DNA of 64,000 nucleotides, taken from Cyanophora paradoxa. Lineage: Eukaryota; Glaucocystophyceae; Cyanophorales; Cyanophoraceae. This document shows positions 11,164-20,157 of this stretch, in pieces. Made by a program: the position numbers and the translations under genes. The first letter of the stretch is position 1; every line of letters starts with the position of its first letter. The notes below the pieces were generated by a model. That model did not search any database, was not told the DNA's origin, and saw nothing but the letters and a program-made list of their open reading frames with translations. Location of the stretch: positions 1 through 64,000 of the forward strand of contig QPMI01000500.1 of the NCBI GenBank assembly GCA_004431415.1, given 5' to 3'.

Positions 11164-12170
11164 ATGCCTGTGGATTACATCGAGGTTAGCTCATTTAATA
11201 CAATCTCTGGTGATGGTCCCACATCAAGCTTTGTGGCTAGACTCCCAGTAGTTATGAGAATGTGAGGGCTGTAAGACTGGTATCAGCCGAATTTATAACA
11301 GCATCCCTATGGTGAGTGGGAAACCAAAGTAGGAGATGTAACAATCGACAATTCATTTAGTATTTACTATTCTGAAGAACTTGCAGGAGCTGGAATTGAT
11401 GGTATCCCACAGTTCGCCCAGCTGAGGACTTTGAACAGTGGAAACAAATCATTATAAGTCGCAAAGCCCCCATCCAAAGCCACCAACAACTGGTGAATGT
11501 TATTAATGAAAAGTTCGATTTAAAAAATCCTAAACCATCTCTTCGCTGCAAATGGGATGAGTCACTGAAACGAATAGTATTCCATTCCGAAAAAAAGTTT
11601 TACCTGGCTTTCTCACTTGCTGTAAATCCAAACCTGCAAACAATTCAAAAGCTATTGAGTTCAGGTAGACTGCTTGGTCTTGATCCTGGAAGATATGGCA
11701 ATTCCTCAATCCAATCACAAGTTTATGATGCTCTCACTGATGGTATCTTTACTGGGACTCGAGTGAACGGTATTCTATCTTCTTTTGAGCCTGAGAAGAC
11801 CAGGGACAGTGTTTTGTTTGTGAGAGTAAAGGAGCTGGGTGATCTGGTGCAATGTGGGGATGGTCTTTTGACTGGTTACTTCCATAAAATAGTGGTCCCT
11901 GACAAAGACTATGGTGAGCATGTAGTTTACAATTCAACAGAGGCTCATCCACTTTACAAATACTATAATAAGAAAGTTGGATTATCCACTTTCTCGGTTG
12001 ATATTGTAAATGCTATTAATGAACCAATTGATTTTGAGGGTCAACCTGTTCATCTTACCTTTGAAATTCGCTATGGTGATGAGCCAGCTGGGGACCCAGT
12101 TTATGAATACTTTAAGATGAGAATGTCACAGCTTCACCCTTCCTATCCAGTTATTACAAGCTTCGCATAA
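11164..12170 (+). pseudogene. Second penton-like minor capsid protein (frame-broken copy)
   Basis: Counterpart of the open 336-residue gene at 45294-46304. The start MPVDYIEVSS at 11164 is kept, but single-base losses between 11240 and 11440 (for example one C in the run near 11247 and one T near 11294) break the frame. From 11493 to the stop it is open and nearly identical to element 2. The N-terminal pattern (polar strand, ENVRAVRLVSAEF, NSI) parallels the neighbouring penton-like protein, suggesting an old duplication that gave two minor capsid paralogues. Confidence 0.7.
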
Positions 12171-12223
12171 ATTAAGGATCATTGGTAGATTTTTTATGTT
12201 GCAGTATAATAAAAGAGAATATA

Positions 12224-13591
12224 ATGGATATCACTTCCACTCTTCAAAGACTTTCGCTGAAAGAAGCCCTAACAACCCCAGAGGAGGCGAAAGCCTTTTT
12301 CCTGGATAACTCCCTTATGCTTGGTCTCGAATCCAAGTCTAAGCCAGTTCTAGTTGTTGTGAATCCCAGCAATACTTTTGAGAATAATGTAGGAAATCGC
12401 ATTTCCTTCAAGCTACCTCGCTACAATTTCTGTGGAAAACTCGAACTTGCTTTCGACCTACCAGAAATCACTTTTGCTGGTGAAGATCTAGTTCGCAATG
12501 GATACACTCGCCCAGTTGGTGCTTTAGTTCAGCGACTTGAAATTACCTATGGATCTTACACCTACCACATCCCTTCTGATTTCCTTGCTCATTTCCCCCT
12601 GGTCTATTATTCGGAGGATCAACTAGCTAAAAAGAAACGCTCAATGGGCATGGTTCATGGTATCCCTGCTCATGGAACCAACCGACTTGGTGGCTCATTT
12701 TTCGTTGAGATCCCAGTGCCTTGGCTAAATCACTATCTTCCCCTTGGTGCTTTATCTGGTGAAATGGTTGTTACTGTTTGGTTTAAGGATGCTGGAAAGG
12801 GTTATGTTGAAACTTCCTATGGTGGTCGCTCTCTCCCTGTTGTTGGTGGGACAGCTGCTGATAAGACAGAAGATGATGGTCTTGGTGATACTGCTAATGC
12901 TACACTTGCCCATGTTGGTCAAAACATCACCACTTTCAGTCTTGGTGCAACAACCCCTGCTATTTCAATTACTTCTCCTCGCCTTTAAATGCATGCTATT
13001 AATGTTTCTGATGAGCTTTTCGCTACTGTAATTGAAAAAGTAAAGACAACTGGCATGGCTATTCCCTCCCTTGATATTGGATTTGTAGATGCCATTGCTT
13101 TTGCTGCCAAGGGCAATGCCCAGCCCAATCGAATTAACCTCTCTCAAATCTCAGGTCTTGTCTATGCTCTGCTTGTTTCAGTTCGTGATTATGAGACTGT
13201 TGACAAATCCAATGGCTCCCACAGTGTTCTTAAGACCTATGCCAACTCCAAAGAGATAACATTCACTGTGGAAATAAATGGTCAGCGTCTCTATGCCACT
13301 GAGCCAATTTCCCTACTCAAAGGTGCTGAGCTTATTGCTGATGCCTTCAAATGCTCTAACATGGACAAGGTTGCAGATAAATATGTCCTTTCAGGTTTAA
13401 GTTTCTGCATTGATGGAGAGAAGGCGATTCGAAATATTGCTCAAAGTGGATTTGTTGACCTGACAAATTCCTCATCTTCATTCCTCACACTCTACATGCC
13501 CACAGATAAGACAATCAATGTTCAAGTTCGCGCTCTCATGCATAGTTTCCTCATTATAGACGGTTCAGGTGTTCGTAGAATCAATTTATAG
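12224..13591 (+). pseudogene. Major capsid protein, double jelly-roll, with internal stop codon
   Basis: The start is the ATG at 12224 (MDITSTLQRL); an in-frame TTG at 12182 is less likely. The first jelly roll (about 255 codons) runs to an in-frame TAA at 12986-12988, and the second (200 codons) follows at once in the same frame to 13591. Element 2 has TAC where this stop is. The second half matches the open element 3 MCP: INLSQISGLVYALLVSVR against ISLANVSGLVHAILMTVR, and NSSSSFLTL against NSSSSYCSL. A full-length protein of about 455 residues fits PLV MCPs. The lesion is one substitution, so base error, recent decay or stop read-through are the alternatives. Confidence 0.85.
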
Positions 13592-13650
13592 ACCATTTTC
13601 AGTCTCCCTGCATTATTTTTATCTGTCTTTATTTAGGAAGATCTACAACA

Positions 13651-14433
13651 ATGCAAGATTTAGAAGAGTTTAATGTCTCTGAAATGATTAAAGGTGTTTT
13701 CAGAGCCATTTTTATAGGCAAAAGTTGTACGGGAAAAAGCGAATGTGTAAAGTATTGGTTAAAGCAATTACATGATGCCAAAGTTATTGATGTTGTCCTA
13801 GTTGTGAGTGGGACCAGCTTCAATCATTTCTGGAGAGAGGTTGCAACAGTAGAACTTGGTAAATGGGATGCCGGTTACATTTCAAAGCTTTTGGATGAAA
13901 GGCAGGAGAAAATCGAAAAGGGTGAACCTGTCAACCACATGTGTGTTGTTTTAGATGATTTAATTGATAATGAGATAATTGATTTAACCAGAGACAAGGT
14001 GGTGTCATCTCTGTACAGTAGGGGCAGACACTCGAAAATATCCATTATCTGCATCACACAAAAGCTAAGAAAAGTCTCTTCGACTATTCGAGTTAATTCT
14101 GATTATGCTGTTTTCCTGAGTGCTGCTAATCGCAAAGAACTTGAAGCCATAGAGGAAGAATACAATATAATGCGAAACAAGGAGGACTTTTACAAAATGT
14201 TTGAAGAGTATGTCCACTCCTATCAGTATATCGTTTGGTCCTCTGCTGGCTACTCTGTTAAATACTTTGTAGATAAAGCTGAGCTTGTCAAAGACTTCCC
14301 ATTTCCTCGCTTCCACAGAAAGCCCAAAAAGAAAGAAGATGAACTGAAACCACCAGAAAAAGAGGAAGCCCCAAAAGAAGTGAAAAGCCAAGTCCATAGC
14401 AATAAATTGATGCGATATAAACGCGGTTTATAA
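13651..14433 (+). CDS. Genome-packaging ATPase (FtsK/HerA superfamily)
   Basis: 260 residues, open. It pumps viral DNA into the preformed capsid. The Walker A motif is FIGKSCTGKSE (about residues 21-31), the Walker B motif CVVLDDLID (about 98-106), and a Thr-Gln-Lys sensor segment (ICITQKL, about 135-141) is followed by an arginine-containing strand. The element 3 ATPase aligns through the same motifs. The C-terminus is a Lys/Glu/Pro-rich tail. It lies 59 bp after the MCP gene on the same strand, the usual PLV morphogenesis cluster. Confidence 0.9.
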   Translation: MQDLEEFNVSEMIKGVFRAIFIGKSCTGKSECVKYWLKQLHDAKVIDVVLVVSGTSFNHFWREVATVELGKWDAGYISKLLDERQEKIEKGEPVNHMCVVLDDLIDNEIIDLTRDKVVSSLYSRGRHSKISIICITQKLRKVSSTIRVNSDYAVFLSAANRKELEAIEEEYNIMRNKEDFYKMFEEYVHSYQYIVWSSAGYSVKYFVDKAELVKDFPFPRFHRKPKKKEDELKPPEKEEAPKEVKSQVHSNKLMRYKRGL

Positions 14434-14461
14434 AATTATCTCTCATTCTAATAAAGATACA

Positions 14462-15196
14462 ATGCCTCCCAAACGAAAAATAGGGATCCCAGCTGGGGCT
14501 GTTGGCTATTCAGGTGGTGGAAACAATGGATCTATTAACACTGAACCAATGAAATTCAATGGTATGAACGAAATCAAACCCTCACAACCCCAAGAAGACC
14601 CCCTAAATGCTGCCTATGAGGAATCAGTCGATGACAAAGCCCCACAAAGTTCAACTGCTGACCAACTCAACATTTCACCAGAAGCCTCAAAAATGAAAGC
14701 TGTTGCTGAGGGTGCCAGGCGAATTATTGGTGCTGCTGATGATAAAGGTTTAGGCTTGCAAGATCTGTCATTGGCTCGCAAAGGTGAAGGTCTAAGTAAA
14801 GAATCAGACAAGGTTATTCAGTCTATGGCTGGTGAAGTCACATACAAGACTGCTCCCACTCAAAATATTCATCGAATTCCCAAGGCTCAATGGGATGAGA
14901 TGACTGCTAAACTCAAAGATCTGGAAGCCAAATCCAGTGCTTTGGAGCAGTATGTTACTGAGAAGAAAGAGAGAGCCAAGCTAAAGGAGATGCTTCGAAA
15001 GGAAGTTTATAAAATGGGAATCACTGGTGTCCCAGATAAACAGTTTATTGCTAAGAAAGAGAACCAAATCGATGAGCAGGCAGTAGATGAAATGAAAACA
15101 AAGACCCAAAAGGGAACCATTGAACCTGGTGCCACCAAAGCTGAAGTAGAAAAGGGAGTAGCCCCAGCAGTATATAAAAGACGAGTTTGGCTTTAA
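14462..15196 (+). CDS. Conserved PLV protein, low-complexity N-terminus and coiled coil
   Basis: 244 residues, no family recognised. It begins MPPKRKIGIP with a Gly-rich stretch. The middle is polar and probably disordered, and about residues 140-185 are a charged helical segment (WDEMTAKLKDLEAKSSALEQ and beyond) likely to be a coiled coil. It ends in a basic VYKRRVWL. It follows the ATPase by 28 bp in both elements, which suggests a virion or scaffold component. An AATAAAG stretch precedes the start (14447-14456). The element 2 copy is frame-broken. Confidence 0.75.
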   Translation: MPPKRKIGIPAGAVGYSGGGNNGSINTEPMKFNGMNEIKPSQPQEDPLNAAYEESVDDKAPQSSTADQLNISPEASKMKAVAEGARRIIGAADDKGLGLQDLSLARKGEGLSKESDKVIQSMAGEVTYKTAPTQNIHRIPKAQWDEMTAKLKDLEAKSSALEQYVTEKKERAKLKEMLRKEVYKMGITGVPDKQFIAKKENQIDEQAVDEMKTKTQKGTIEPGATKAEVEKGVAPAVYKRRVWL

Positions 15197-15218
15197 TTAT
15201 CTCTGTTTTATTAGAGAT

Positions 15219-15491
15219 ATGGACATAATACGAAAGTTCTTCGAGATGTTCAGTCTGCATGTGGTGAGCAATTGCCACAGTGGATGTTGTGACACAACAG
15301 TGGAGTTTGAGATGTCAGATAATGAGGATAATGCCTCAGAAGCAAGAGAGAGAAGGAGGTCTACAGTTTCTGTGGAGTCAATGCCAGCAGACCCCACAGA
15401 GTATACATATGAGCAACAGGAGTATCCAAGGAGAAGTTCTCTGCCAGCAGAAAACGTTTTCTCTGGGAATATAAATGGAGGACACTATTAG
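15219..15491 (+). CDS. Small acidic protein of unknown function
   Basis: 90 residues, not recognised. A short hydrophobic N-terminus (MDIIRKFFEMFSLHVVS) with Cys residues precedes an acidic, Ser/Glu/Arg-rich tail containing DNEDNASEARER. It sits 22 bp after the previous gene, and its end overlaps the start of the next gene by 17 bp. The intergenic ATCTCTGTTTTATTAGAGAT (15199-15218) is a small palindrome conserved in element 2. The element 2 copy (49320-49584) is frame-broken. Confidence 0.55.
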   Translation: MDIIRKFFEMFSLHVVSNCHSGCCDTTVEFEMSDNEDNASEARERRRSTVSVESMPADPTEYTYEQQEYPRRSSLPAENVFSGNINGGHY

Positions 15492-15720
15492 TTTAATCGA
15501 GTTTACCAGTGATGAACCTGTTACTGAGGGTTCTATAAGACACATTCTAGCAATGCAGAAACGATATAGAGACGACCCAGCATATAGAGAGTATAAGAAG
15601 CAACAAGCCCTGGCATCCTATTATCGCAGAAAAGCCCAAAAAGAGGAGCAGAGACCCAGAGGAAGACCGATTAAATATTATTTGCCAACTGAAAGTAGCA
15701 ATGGACCCCCAGGTCTATAA
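15475..15720 (+). CDS. Small basic protein with AT-hook-like RGRPIKY
   Basis: 81 residues, not assigned to a family. A charged helix with QKRYRDDPAYREYKKQQA (about residues 28-45) is followed by RPRGRPIKYYLP, an AT-hook-like Arg-Gly-Arg-Pro core for the DNA minor groove. The protein at 15873-16199 has the same order (REN-YREQKKAKALEYY then VGRPRKY), so the two are probably paralogues. It overlaps its neighbours on both sides by about 20 bp in other frames, typical of compact viral operons. Confidence 0.6.
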   Translation: MEDTISLIEFTSDEPVTEGSIRHILAMQKRYRDDPAYREYKKQQALASYYRRKAQKEEQRPRGRPIKYYLPTESSNGPPGL

Positions 15721-15904
15721 GATAATCGAGAAAAAGCGGTCTCAGTATGCAACTGAGGCAGCTATAAAAGTTTACAGACAGGAACTGGTGTTCGCAACAA
15801 AAAATGACTTAAGGAAAAAGTACATAGGTTGTATTGAGGAAAAATTATTTTCGTATCTACTATTAAAGAGAAATGCCGAATATCCGCAAGATACTCACAG
15901 ATGA
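15701..15904 (+). CDS. Small basic protein at the module-swap boundary
   Basis: 67 residues beginning MDPQVYKIIEKKRSQYATEA. The first 23 or so codons are shared with element 2 (49798-49914). After the codons for AAIKVY the two copies become unrelated, so the left recombination breakpoint of the replication module lies inside this gene. It overlaps the upstream gene by 20 bp and the downstream gene by 32 bp. Function unknown; the sequence is strongly basic. Confidence 0.5.
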   Translation: MDPQVYKIIEKKRSQYATEAAIKVYRQELVFATKNDLRKKYIGCIEEKLFSYLLLKRNAEYPQDTHR

Positions 15905-16199
15905 TGAAAAAGCAGAAAAGCTGAGACTGAAAAGGGAGCAAGATGCCCAAAGAAAACGCGAAGCCTATCATAAAAAGAAGGAGGAACGATTATCCCAAGG
16001 AGCCGCTACAGTTCACACACCAGAAGAACTCAAAAAGATTGCCCTCAGACACCAGAGGAAATACAGGGAAAATGAAGAATATCGCGAACAGAAAAAGGCA
16101 AAAGCGCTGGAATATTACCACAAGAAGAAAGATGAACAACCCAAGACACCCAAAGAGCATAAACCGGTTGGAAGACCTCGGAAATATATCGAAGAATAA
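15873..16199 (+). CDS. Basic protein with C-terminal AT-hook-like VGRPRKY
   Basis: 108 residues, very rich in Lys, Arg and Glu. A helical segment at about 10-40 is followed by a second helix with HQRKYRENEEYREQKKAKAL (about 62-81) and a C-terminal VGRPRKYIEE. It resembles the 81-residue protein at 15475-15720 and the 84-residue protein of element 2 at 52863-53117. All three may belong to one family of DNA-binding or condensing proteins. It lies inside the swapped block and is specific to element 1. Confidence 0.6.
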   Translation: MPNIRKILTDDEKAEKLRLKREQDAQRKREAYHKKKEERLSQGAATVHTPEELKKIALRHQRKYRENEEYREQKKAKALEYYHKKKDEQPKTPKEHKPVGRPRKYIEE

Positions 16200-16308
16200 A
16201 TTCTCGATCAAAACAAATCTTGTAGAAATTGATTTGATCGGAGGCAAAAAAATGACAGCTTTCTTCCCTCTTTTTTAAAACTGTACCTATATATCGAGAC
16301 AGTATCCC

Positions 16309-16357
16309 GACCCAAAACTACTTAAGGACTTGGCAAATAATAGGATATATATAAAAG
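16309..16357 (+). promoter_or_regulatory. Helicase-gene promoter: CCAAAACTACTTAAGGA box plus TATA
   Basis: ACCCAAAACTACTTAAGGA (about 16310-16328) is followed by ATATATATAAAAG (16345-16357), 61 bp before the helicase ATG at 16418. The same two boxes in the same order precede the primase gene of element 2 on the other strand (52669-52711), although the genes are not orthologous. CCCCCAAAATCGAAAATGAAC just before and over the start also resembles the element 2 sequence. Confidence 0.65.
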
Positions 16358-16417
16358 ACAATTCCTCCTTCCGAAATTATTTTCTTCGTTAAAGGTAGAA
16401 GTCCCCCAAAATCGAAA

Positions 16418-19012
16418 ATGAACAAAATCGAGAAATTCGCCACCCCTGTTGAAAATGCCACATTCCTTAGTACTCTCATTGGTGATCGCAACAAGGTCAC
16501 CCATGTATTTGATTCTGCCGAAGATGCCCTTGAAGCCATTGATAATAGCAAGGTTAAGACCTGGGCTGAATGCATTCAGCCTGAACAAGTCACCAGAGTT
16601 TACCTGGACCTGGATAAATTCGCTGATTTGAAGGAGAACATTGCTGAAAACTATGCTGAGGCGGAAGCTGTTGTAAGAGAGATGAGAGATAAGCTATGGA
16701 AGCGATCTGGGACCACTTCGATTAACGATATTGCTGTTGCAGTTCGCCATAGAAGGGTTTATTTAATCAAGGAGGATGTCACCAAGTTCAAGATCTCAGC
16801 CCACTTTATCATTAAATCGCTTGCATGCAAACATGAAGATATCCCCAAGCTTTTCAAAGCAATGGGTTTGGTGAAAAATGAGGATTATGACAGTGGAGTT
16901 TACAGCTCCACACAGAACCTTATCTGCCTCAATTGCTGCAAAGGTGAGACTCTGGATGCTCAAAATAAATCGAAAAAAGATGTTGATAAAAACGTTTGCT
17001 TTAAGAAATTCGTTGACTGTGACAAAGTGTTAATGCGAAATGAGGACTTCTTTGTATCTTACTTCTCAGCTACTACTAAACTTGTGGATGAATCGAATAT
17101 TTCTGCATTCGCAAATTATAGCCCTGAGCCAAAACCAGTTAAAAAGGAGCCGAAAAGTGATAAAGTGAAGACTGAGAAGGTAGAAGCTGAAAAAGACACT
17201 GAACCCGAAAATCCTGTTACTTTCGAGCTGCTACAAAGTGTTATAATGGGTCTGAATGGTGAGAGAGCTAATGAGTATAAAACTTGGATTGATGTAGGAC
17301 TGGTCATCATCAATGTTGGGGAAGACAACAAGTTCACCCCTAAAATGCAAGCTGAACTCTTCCACCAATTCTCAGAACAGAGTGACAAGTATGATTATGA
17401 TGAATGCCAGGAGAAGTTTACACAACTTCGCAGAAGCAAGAAGAAGGCTGAGCCTGGCAAAGTGTTGACCTTCAAATCCTTGGTTTATTGGTTGAGCAAA
17501 GATAACAATGAGCTTTTCAAGGAACTCTTCCCCAAAAAGTATGCATTCCTACCAGAGGACACAGATGAAATCGATTACAAGACTGCAAGTATCCCTCCTT
17601 TGGCTGAACATTACAATGTGCATAAGAGGTATTTCAATGCTCGAATGCATCATGTTGAAAATGTTGGTTGTGTGATGCTCTGGGATGAACAACTACTTTG
17701 CTGGATGCCCAAAGATATTGGGAAGCTCTCTACAAAGCATTTCCCCCACTTGATGCATAAGGTGATTGTGAATGAGGGGACAGATAATGAGAAAGAGAAA
17801 TGGGAGCAATCATTTAGGAAATGGATTGTGGATCCAACAGCCACAAGATCAACTTACATGGATTTCCTCCCACCTCCTGCTACTCTCAGTGCCAAATGCA
17901 AGTCTGTATTTAATCTCTATCCAGGAATGAAGGTTGACCATCAGCAATTCGAAAATGCTCCAGAGGATGTAACTGCTGAGATGATTAAGCCTTTCCTAGA
18001 TCACTTGTTCTTAATGTCTGGTGAGGATCAAAATACTTACGAATATCTATTGAAATGGTTTGCCCACATGCTGCAAAAGCCTGGGGAACTCAATGGAGTA
18101 TCCATAATCTTCATTGGTGAACAGGGTACTGGTAAGAATGTGTTGGTTGATACTTTTCAAAAGAAGATACTTGGAGATGCCCTGAGTTATGCAACTGGTA
18201 AGCCAAAAGAGGATCTGTTTGGTCGATTTGCCCACAATAGAGAGGATAAGATCTTGATTGTTGTCAATGAAGCCTCAGGCAAGGACACATTCGAAAATAA
18301 TGATATGCTTAAGGATCTCATAACTTCTGATAAGATTGTAATTGAACACAAAGGGATAGATTCATACACAAAAAGCAACTTTGCCAGGATTATATTCACC
18401 AGCAATAATAACATTCCAGTTAAAATTGAAGCTGGAGATAGGCGATTTGTGGTTGTTGAAGTTAGTAAGAAATTCGCAAAGGATAGGTCATACTTCCTTC
18501 CACTTGTCAAATGGCTAAATGATCACTGCAATATTCGAAACATTGCCCACTATTTGAGAACCAAAGTTGACTGTGAGGATGTGAACTGGATTGCTGATAG
18601 ACCCCTCACAAATAAATACTATTTAGCCCAACAGGTATGCGCCCCAATCATTCTTATGTTCACTAAGTGGCTTGTGGATCGAGGCTTAATTTCCGAGAAT
18701 AAATGCAAGTCTGGTAGCCTTGTGGAAACCTGGAAGTGGTTCCAGGAGTTCATTACCAGCAACAAATATAAAAACGATTATAATAGTCGCAGATATTATA
18801 CTGAAATGAGAAGTGTTACATATATTCAAGTGAAAACTACAAATGGCAAACAATACTATCATTTCCTATTCCCACAAGTATTTGAGGAATTCAGAAAGAT
18901 GAAACTTGTAGATGATGAGACTATTGAGGAGGAAGCTAATCCAAGGATGAAGCAAGACCTACCTGCTGCTGATCCTGATGCATCAGATTATGATTCTGAT
19001 GTTGAAGTTTAG
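16418..19012 (+). CDS. Helicase-primase: archaeo-eukaryotic primase fused to SF3 helicase
   Basis: 864 residues, open. The N-terminal primase-like domain shows VYLDLDKF (about residues 61-68; Asp-x-Asp metal site) and FKISAHFII (about 125-133; His of the primase core). A Lys/Glu/Pro linker (about 225-265) leads to a D5/DUF5906-type superfamily 3 helicase, with Walker A GEQGTGKN (about 566-573), Walker B ILIVVNEAS (about 610-618) and motif C FTSNNNIPV (about 660-668). The C-terminal end is acidic (DPDASDYDSDVEV). It would unwind and prime viral DNA at the element ends. Element 2 carries a different primase-helicase at this position, on the opposite strand. Assignment of the primase part is less certain than the helicase. 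Confidence 0.85.
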   Translation: MNKIEKFATPVENATFLSTLIGDRNKVTHVFDSAEDALEAIDNSKVKTWAECIQPEQVTRVYLDLDKFADLKENIAENYAEAEAVVREMRDKLWKRSGTTSINDIAVAVRHRRVYLIKEDVTKFKISAHFIIKSLACKHEDIPKLFKAMGLVKNEDYDSGVYSSTQNLICLNCCKGETLDAQNKSKKDVDKNVCFKKFVDCDKVLMRNEDFFVSYFSATTKLVDESNISAFANYSPEPKPVKKEPKSDKVKTEKVEAEKDTEPENPVTFELLQSVIMGLNGERANEYKTWIDVGLVIINVGEDNKFTPKMQAELFHQFSEQSDKYDYDECQEKFTQLRRSKKKAEPGKVLTFKSLVYWLSKDNNELFKELFPKKYAFLPEDTDEIDYKTASIPPLAEHYNVHKRYFNARMHHVENVGCVMLWDEQLLCWMPKDIGKLSTKHFPHLMHKVIVNEGTDNEKEKWEQSFRKWIVDPTATRSTYMDFLPPPATLSAKCKSVFNLYPGMKVDHQQFENAPEDVTAEMIKPFLDHLFLMSGEDQNTYEYLLKWFAHMLQKPGELNGVSIIFIGEQGTGKNVLVDTFQKKILGDALSYATGKPKEDLFGRFAHNREDKILIVVNEASGKDTFENNDMLKDLITSDKIVIEHKGIDSYTKSNFARIIFTSNNNIPVKIEAGDRRFVVVEVSKKFAKDRSYFLPLVKWLNDHCNIRNIAHYLRTKVDCEDVNWIADRPLTNKYYLAQQVCAPIILMFTKWLVDRGLISENKCKSGSLVETWKWFQEFITSNKYKNDYNSRRYYTEMRSVTYIQVKTTNGKQYYHFLFPQVFEEFRKMKLVDDETIEEEANPRMKQDLPAADPDASDYDSDVEV

Positions 19013-19017
19013 GTTTA

Positions 19018-19203
19018 TTCAAAAGTGGACTCATAGTTGACTCAAATTTATCATAAAAGACCCAAACAGTCTTTTATTTATGGTTTATTTATCGATTAGG
19101 TTGACTAAGTGGGGAGAGTTGACTCATTTTTTCACAGATTCTTAAAGAGGACTCTGCCCTAAAAAGAAATAAAAAGTGCCTCAACTCCACCCACTAAGTC
19201 AAC
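19018..19203. repeat. Family B iteron array and hairpin beside the helicase gene
   Basis: AAGTGGACTCATAGTTGACTCA at about 19024-19045 is followed by GGTTGACTAAGTGGGGAGAG TTGACTCA (19099-19126, written in two parts) and its inverted copy at 19178-19203. This is the same order of motifs as in the TIRs of both elements (for example 25764-25880), so it is an internal copy of the TIR iteron block. It is absent from element 2's replication module, which has family A repeats instead. It is a candidate initiator or helicase loading site. Its right end overlaps the last codons of the RING gene. Confidence 0.75.
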
Positions 19204-19679
19204 TTAACACTTAGATCACTTCTACATACTGGACATTTGAATTGATCTTTTGATGGCAGCTTTGCTGTGCAGTCACCACATACTTGACTATTACACTTGA
19301 AACAACTCCATGTCCCAGGGGGTTCATCAGTTTCCAAACAAACAACACATGTTTTATCCTCTTCCCTCTCAAAAGATATGATGACATCATGTAAGAACGA
19401 TTTCAGTATACTCTCGGAAATCGATTGAGGAACTAAGTAACCACTGTCTTTAAAGAGAATAAAGCAAAGTTGCTTTCTCTCAGAAGAATATCCATTCACC
19501 ACATTCAAGTTATGAAACATTTTGACATGCTTTTCAGTATAAGAAATCACATAAATTTTGTTTTCATTCAATGAGCGATCTAAGAGATCTCTGGTTGCAT
19601 CAGTAAACATACTTGTGGCATCCTCAACAGGTATTGAGGTCAAAGATTTCAGAGTTTCTATGATATCTTGGGAGTTCAT
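19194..19679 (-). CDS. RING-finger protein
   Basis: 161 residues, open. The C-terminal 50 residues form a Cys-rich RING-type finger: CVVCLETDEPPGTWSCFKC, then CGDC and CPVC (about residues 107-155). In this class the fold usually binds E2 enzymes and acts as a ubiquitin ligase. The N-terminal part (about 105 residues) is not recognised. It is convergent with the helicase gene and lies within the block found only in element 1. A TATATATCC-containing AT-rich stretch upstream (about 19715-19730) may be its promoter. A role in modifying host or viral proteins is inferred. Confidence 0.8.
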   Translation of the reverse strand: MNSQDIIETLKSLTSIPVEDATSMFTDATRDLLDRSLNENKIYVISYTEKHVKMFHNLNVVNGYSSERKQLCFILFKDSGYLVPQSISESILKSFLHDVIISFEREEDKTCVVCLETDEPPGTWSCFKCNSQVCGDCTAKLPSKDQFKCPVCRSDLSVKLT

Positions 19680-19806
19680 CGATCCTTTCTACTAGTAGAA
19701 AAGAAAATAATTTTTCCTATATATCCTTTTTTCAAATTCGCTTTAAGCCATTTCTAAAAAATGATTTAAGAGATAGAAAAATATATTTATATGTTAGAAG
19801 TAAGAC

Positions 19807-20157
19807 ATGGCTGGAACAGATCATGATTCTGGATCGATCTATATGATTGAGAGTCAGGAAATGAACAAAATCTACATAGGGAGAACCTCACAAAAAGTAC
19901 AAATCCGATGGAAACAACACAAATCAGGTCAAATGCCATCCACAGCAGACCTATGCAAGGCTGCTGATGTGAAGTTTTCAGTCTTGTATTCAAGTAAGAA
20001 GGGTGGGCATGAAGACCTTATGAACAGAGAAGCATACTACATGTATCTGTTTGAACCTTGGATAGTCAATTTACAAAAACCGAAATCGAGATTTAGGATA
20101 AATAGGTTTTTGCGATTCCATTCAGAGGAAGCCAATGGATCCATTAAAACATTTTAA
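19807..20157 (+). CDS. GIY-YIG nuclease domain protein
   Basis: 116 residues, open. The GIY-YIG core is visible: SIYMIES, 10 residues, then IYIGRTSQ (about residues 12-30), an Arg in QIRWKQH (about 34-40), and the catalytic-type Glu and Asn in LMNREAYYMYLFEPWIVNL (about 72-90). It is a single-domain enzyme, like stand-alone GIY-YIG proteins of large DNA viruses and PLVs. It cuts DNA and may act in repair, recombination or homing. It lies 61 bp upstream of PolB and is absent from element 2, so it belongs to the swapped block. Confidence 0.85.
   Translation: MAGTDHDSGSIYMIESQEMNKIYIGRTSQKVQIRWKQHKSGQMPSTADLCKAADVKFSVLYSSKKGGHEDLMNREAYYMYLFEPWIVNLQKPKSRFRINRFLRFHSEEANGSIKTF

Noticed and set aside
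12182-12223. Upstream TTG start for the MCP
   Set aside because: It would add a Cys/Phe-rich leader not seen in the element 3 MCP, and the ATG at 12224 is conserved in both elements.
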